A stretch of 64,000 bases of DNA. Source: Acidovorax radicis N35 (GTDB lineage Bacteria; Pseudomonadota; Gammaproteobacteria; Burkholderiales; Burkholderiaceae_C). Made by a program: the position numbers and the translations under genes. Each line of letters starts with the position of its first letter. The stretch's first letter is position 1. Where the stretch lies: positions 1-64,000 of the forward strand of contig NZ_AFBG01000008.1 of assembly GCF_000204195.1 (NCBI RefSeq), written 5' to 3'. This document shows, piece after piece, positions 61,579 through 64,000 of this stretch. The notes under the pieces are model-generated. The model saw nothing but the letters and a program-made list of their open reading frames with translations, had not been told where the DNA came from and made no database searches.

Positions 61579-62784
61579 ATGAATCCCCTGCTTTCCCATC
61601 TCCAGCCCTACCCTTTCGAGCGGCTGCGACAGCTCTTTGCGGGGGTCACGCCCCCGGCCGCCTTCAGCCCCATCAGTCTGGGCATGGGCGAGCCACGCCA
61701 TCCTACACCGCAGTTCATCAAGGATGCACTCAGTAACAACCTCAGTGGACTGGCGAGCTACCCCGCCACGGCAGGTGAACTGGGGTTGCGCGAGGCCTTC
61801 ACCCGCTGGCTGGATCTGCGGTATGCCATTGCGCTGGACCCAGCCACCCAGGTGCTGCCCGTGAATGGTTCACGCGAAGCGCTTTTCTCCTTTGCCCAGA
61901 CCGTCATCGACCCTTCGCGGGGCCGACCACTGGTGGTCTGCCCCAATCCGTTCTACCAGATCTATGAAGGCGCAGCCCTGCTGGCGGGCGCCGAACCCTA
62001 CTACGCGGCCAGCGATCCGGAACGCAACTTCGCCGTGGACTGGGACGCAGTGCCGGAGACGGTGTGGCAGCGGACCCAGTTGCTCTTCGTATGTTCGCCC
62101 GGCAACCCTACCGGCGCCGTCATGCCGCTGAGTGAGTGGAAGAAGCTGTTTGAACTGAGCGACCTCCATGGCTTTGTCATCGCTTCGGACGAGTGCTACA
62201 GCGAAATCTACTTCCGCGATGAACCACCGCTGGGGGGCCTGCAGGCTGCAGACCAGCTCGGCCGCAGCGACTACAAAAACCTGATCTCCTTCACCAGCCT
62301 CTCCAAACGCAGCAACGTTCCCGGCATGCGCAGCGGTTTTGTGGCAGGCGACGCTGCGTTGATCAAGTCCTTTCTGCTGTATCGCACGTACCACGGCAGC
62401 GCAATGAGCCCCATCGTGCAGGCAGCCAGCATTGCCGCGTGGGGTGATGAGCAGCATGTGGTGGAAAACCGCATGCGCTACCGCAAGAAGTTCGCCCAGG
62501 TCACCCCCCTGCTGGCGGGCGTGATGGAAGTCGCCCTTCCGGATGCCGGCTTCTACCTGTGGGCCAAGGTTCCCGACGCGCTGGGCATGGATGACGCCGA
62601 GTTCGCGCGAGCCCTTCTGGCTCAATACAATGTCACGGTGCTCCCTGGCAGCTACCTGGCCCGCGAGGCCCAGGGCAGCAACCCCGGTGCCCAACGCATT
62701 CGCATGGCCCTCGTGGCAGAAACCGAAGAATGCGCGGAAGCCGCGCTGCGCATCGTGCAATTCATCCAATCCCGTACTGCCTGA
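61579..62784 (+). CDS. dapC: Succinyldiaminopimelate transaminase
   Basis: A 401-residue class I/II PLP aminotransferase acting in the succinylase branch of lysine and peptidoglycan precursor synthesis. The PLP Lys is in SFTSLSKRSNVPGMRSGF near residue 238; GEPRHPTPQF, NPFYQIYEGA and CSPGNPTGAVMP are further markers. CATAAT (61565-61570) lies just before the ATG, so the leader is very short. It is followed by dapD 31 bp later, which confirms the assignment over other aminotransferases of the family. Confidence 0.92.
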   Translation: MNPLLSHLQPYPFERLRQLFAGVTPPAAFSPISLGMGEPRHPTPQFIKDALSNNLSGLASYPATAGELGLREAFTRWLDLRYAIALDPATQVLPVNGSREALFSFAQTVIDPSRGRPLVVCPNPFYQIYEGAALLAGAEPYYAASDPERNFAVDWDAVPETVWQRTQLLFVCSPGNPTGAVMPLSEWKKLFELSDLHGFVIASDECYSEIYFRDEPPLGGLQAADQLGRSDYKNLISFTSLSKRSNVPGMRSGFVAGDAALIKSFLLYRTYHGSAMSPIVQAASIAAWGDEQHVVENRMRYRKKFAQVTPLLAGVMEVALPDAGFYLWAKVPDALGMDDAEFARALLAQYNVTVLPGSYLAREAQGSNPGAQRIRMALVAETEECAEAALRIVQFIQSRTA

Positions 62785-62815
62785 CCGACAGACCTAGAGA
62801 CTGACTGACAACAAC

Positions 62816-63649
62816 ATGACCCAACAACTGCAAACCCTTATCGACAACGCCTGGGACAACCGTGCCAGCCTCTCGCCCGCCGCCGCCCCCAAGGAGATCC
62901 AGGACGCTGTCGAGCATGTGATCGCCGAGCTGAACAACGGCACCCTGCGCGTGGCCACGCGCGAGGGCGTGGGCCAATGGACAGTGCACCAGTGGATCAA
63001 GAAGGCCGTGCTGCTGTCGTTCCGCCTCAAGGACAACGAAGTGGTCAAGGCCGGTGACCTGGGCTTCTACGACAAGGTGCAGACCAAGTTCGCCCACCTG
63101 ACCGAAGAAGAAATGAAGGCCACTGGCGTGCGTGTGGTGCCACCCGCCGTGGCCCGCCGCGGCAGCTTCATCGCCAAAGGCGCTATCCTGATGCCGTCTT
63201 ACGTGAACATCGGCGCCTATGTGGGCGAAGGCACCATGGTTGATACCTGGGCCACTGTGGGCTCGTGCGCACAGATCGGCTCCAACGTGCACCTCTCGGG
63301 TGGTGTGGGCATTGGCGGCGTGCTGGAGCCCCTGCAGGCCGGCCCCACCATCATTGAAGACAACTGCTTCATCGGGGCCCGCTCCGAAGTGGTCGAAGGC
63401 GTGGTCGTCGAAGAAAACTCGGTGCTGGGCATGGGCGTATACCTGGGCCAGAGCACCCCCATCTTCAACCGCGCCACAGGCGAAATCAGCTATGGCCGCG
63501 TGCCATCGGGTTCGGTGGTGGTCAGCGGAAACCTGCCCAAGACCGCCGCCAACGGCACGCCGTACAGCATGTACGCTGCCATCATTGTCAAGCAGGTGGA
63601 CGCGCAGACCCGCTCCAAGACCAGCATCAACGACCTGCTGCGCGACTGA
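62816..63649 (+). CDS. dapD: 2,3,4,5-tetrahydropyridine-2,6-dicarboxylate N-succinyltransferase
   Basis: A 277-residue enzyme that succinylates tetrahydrodipicolinate, the committed step of the succinylase lysine/DAP pathway. The N-terminal helical domain ([20 protein letters not shown]) is followed by a left-handed beta-helix of hexapeptide repeats (about 105-230: [40 protein letters not shown]) and the C-terminal [10 protein letters not shown] region. Length and all main motifs match DapD. It follows dapC by 31 bp in the same operon. Confidence 0.97.
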   Translation: MTQQLQTLIDNAWDNRASLSPAAAPKEIQDAVEHVIAELNNGTLRVATREGVGQWTVHQWIKKAVLLSFRLKDNEVVKAGDLGFYDKVQTKFAHLTEEEMKATGVRVVPPAVARRGSFIAKGAILMPSYVNIGAYVGEGTMVDTWATVGSCAQIGSNVHLSGGVGIGGVLEPLQAGPTIIEDNCFIGARSEVVEGVVVEENSVLGMGVYLGQSTPIFNRATGEISYGRVPSGSVVVSGNLPKTAANGTPYSMYAAIIVKQVDAQTRSKTSINDLLRD

Positions 63650-63717
63650 CAGCGTACCCTGGGGGCAGGCCCTCCCGCCTGCCCGCCGACAGATACCGAC
63701 AACAAGAGGGAAACACC

Positions 63718-64000
63718 ATGAGCACGATGGAGCGGATTCTTCGCCTGATGAGCGAAAAAAAGGCATCAGACGTCTACCTGTCGGCCAATGCCCCGGCGCT
63801 GATCAAGATCAACGGCGAGTGCGTGCCGATCAACAACCAGATCCTGCCGCCCGACGCGCCGCGCAACCTGCTCTCCGAGGTGGTTCCCCCGGACCGCATT
63901 GAGGAGCTGGAAGAAACAGGCGAACTCAACATGGGGGTTCCGCTCAGTGGTGTGGGCCGCTTCCGTGTGAGCGCCATGCGCCAACGTGGCAGCTATGCGG
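63718..64000 (+). CDS. PilT/PilU-family type IV pilus ATPase (partial, runs off the window)
   Basis: The first 94 residues of a twitching-motility ATPase: MSTMERILRLMSEKKASDVY begins the N-terminal PAS-like domain of PilT/PilU, followed by LSANAPALIKINGECVPIN. The N-terminus is closer to PilU than PilT. AAGAGGG lies a few bases before ATG 63718. The gene follows dapD by 68 bp, an order seen in Comamonadaceae, where a dapE gene usually comes next. The Walker motifs lie beyond the window, so activity cannot be judged. Confidence 0.85.
   Translation, partial: MSTMERILRLMSEKKASDVYLSANAPALIKINGECVPINNQILPPDAPRNLLSEVVPPDRIEELEETGELNMGVPLSGVGRFRVSAMRQRGSYA

Overview
The window is GC-rich, gene-dense bacterial DNA that looks like a betaproteobacterium of the Comamonadaceae (Acidovorax-like). 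I infer this from the gene mix: an intracellular PHB depolymerase, a stand-alone RnfB-type ferredoxin, the order dapC-dapD-pilU, and dispersed intergenic hairpins with a TAGCGCTTAT core. No rRNA, tRNA, CRISPR array, insertion sequence or phage gene was recognised.

Layout. 0-5.7 kb: glyoxalase I and thioesterase, a MarR regulator with an MFS exporter, a MaoC hydratase, a MATE transporter and an SDR dehydrogenase. 5.8-25.7 kb: a dense signalling region. First comes a four-gene operon (TonB-dependent receptor, YfiR-like periplasmic protein, CHASE8-type histidine kinase, Rcp-like receiver). Divergent from it is a REC-PAS-GAF-GGDEF-EAL-REC protein. Next is a six-gene operon (PAS-GGDEF-EAL-REC-PAS protein, small HD-GYP-associated domain, HDOD protein, histidine kinase, REC-HD-GYP protein, receiver). 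Last is a trio of a cysteine-free SUOX-fold periplasmic protein, a hybrid kinase with HPt, and a REC-HD-GYP protein. 25.7-37.2 kb: biotin synthase and a propionyl-CoA to succinyl-CoA locus (epimerase-like VOC protein, PccA, PccB, MeaB, methylmalonyl-CoA mutase, divergent GntR regulator) carrying three uncharacterised passengers. 37.2-51.8 kb: housekeeping and storage genes, namely a diguanylate cyclase, acyl-CoA ligase, saccharopine-dehydrogenase-like protein with Lrp, acyltransferase, DusA, GNAT, a frameshifted CHASE-GGDEF-EAL protein, a (p)ppGpp synthetase, PHB depolymerase and RnfB. 51.9-59.9 kb: a surface-polysaccharide island with an ABC exporter, two GT2 glycosyltransferases, GDP-fucose synthase and a pyruvyltransferase-PhyH fusion. 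59.9-64 kb: a chemoreceptor, dapC, dapD and the start of a pilU-like gene.

How the parts fit. The signalling region twice repeats one plan: a secreted partner protein, a membrane kinase and a dedicated receiver, next to proteins that break down c-di-GMP. The carboxylase needs biotin, made by the adjacent bioB product, and feeds the B12-dependent mutase that MeaB protects. The polysaccharide island holds export and decoration functions but only part of a sugar-nucleotide pathway.

Two reading frames are broken by single-base changes at homopolymer runs: the TonB receptor at 9727-9732 and the CHASE protein near 47398-47412. Sequencing error, phase variation and true decay cannot be told apart from this sequence alone.
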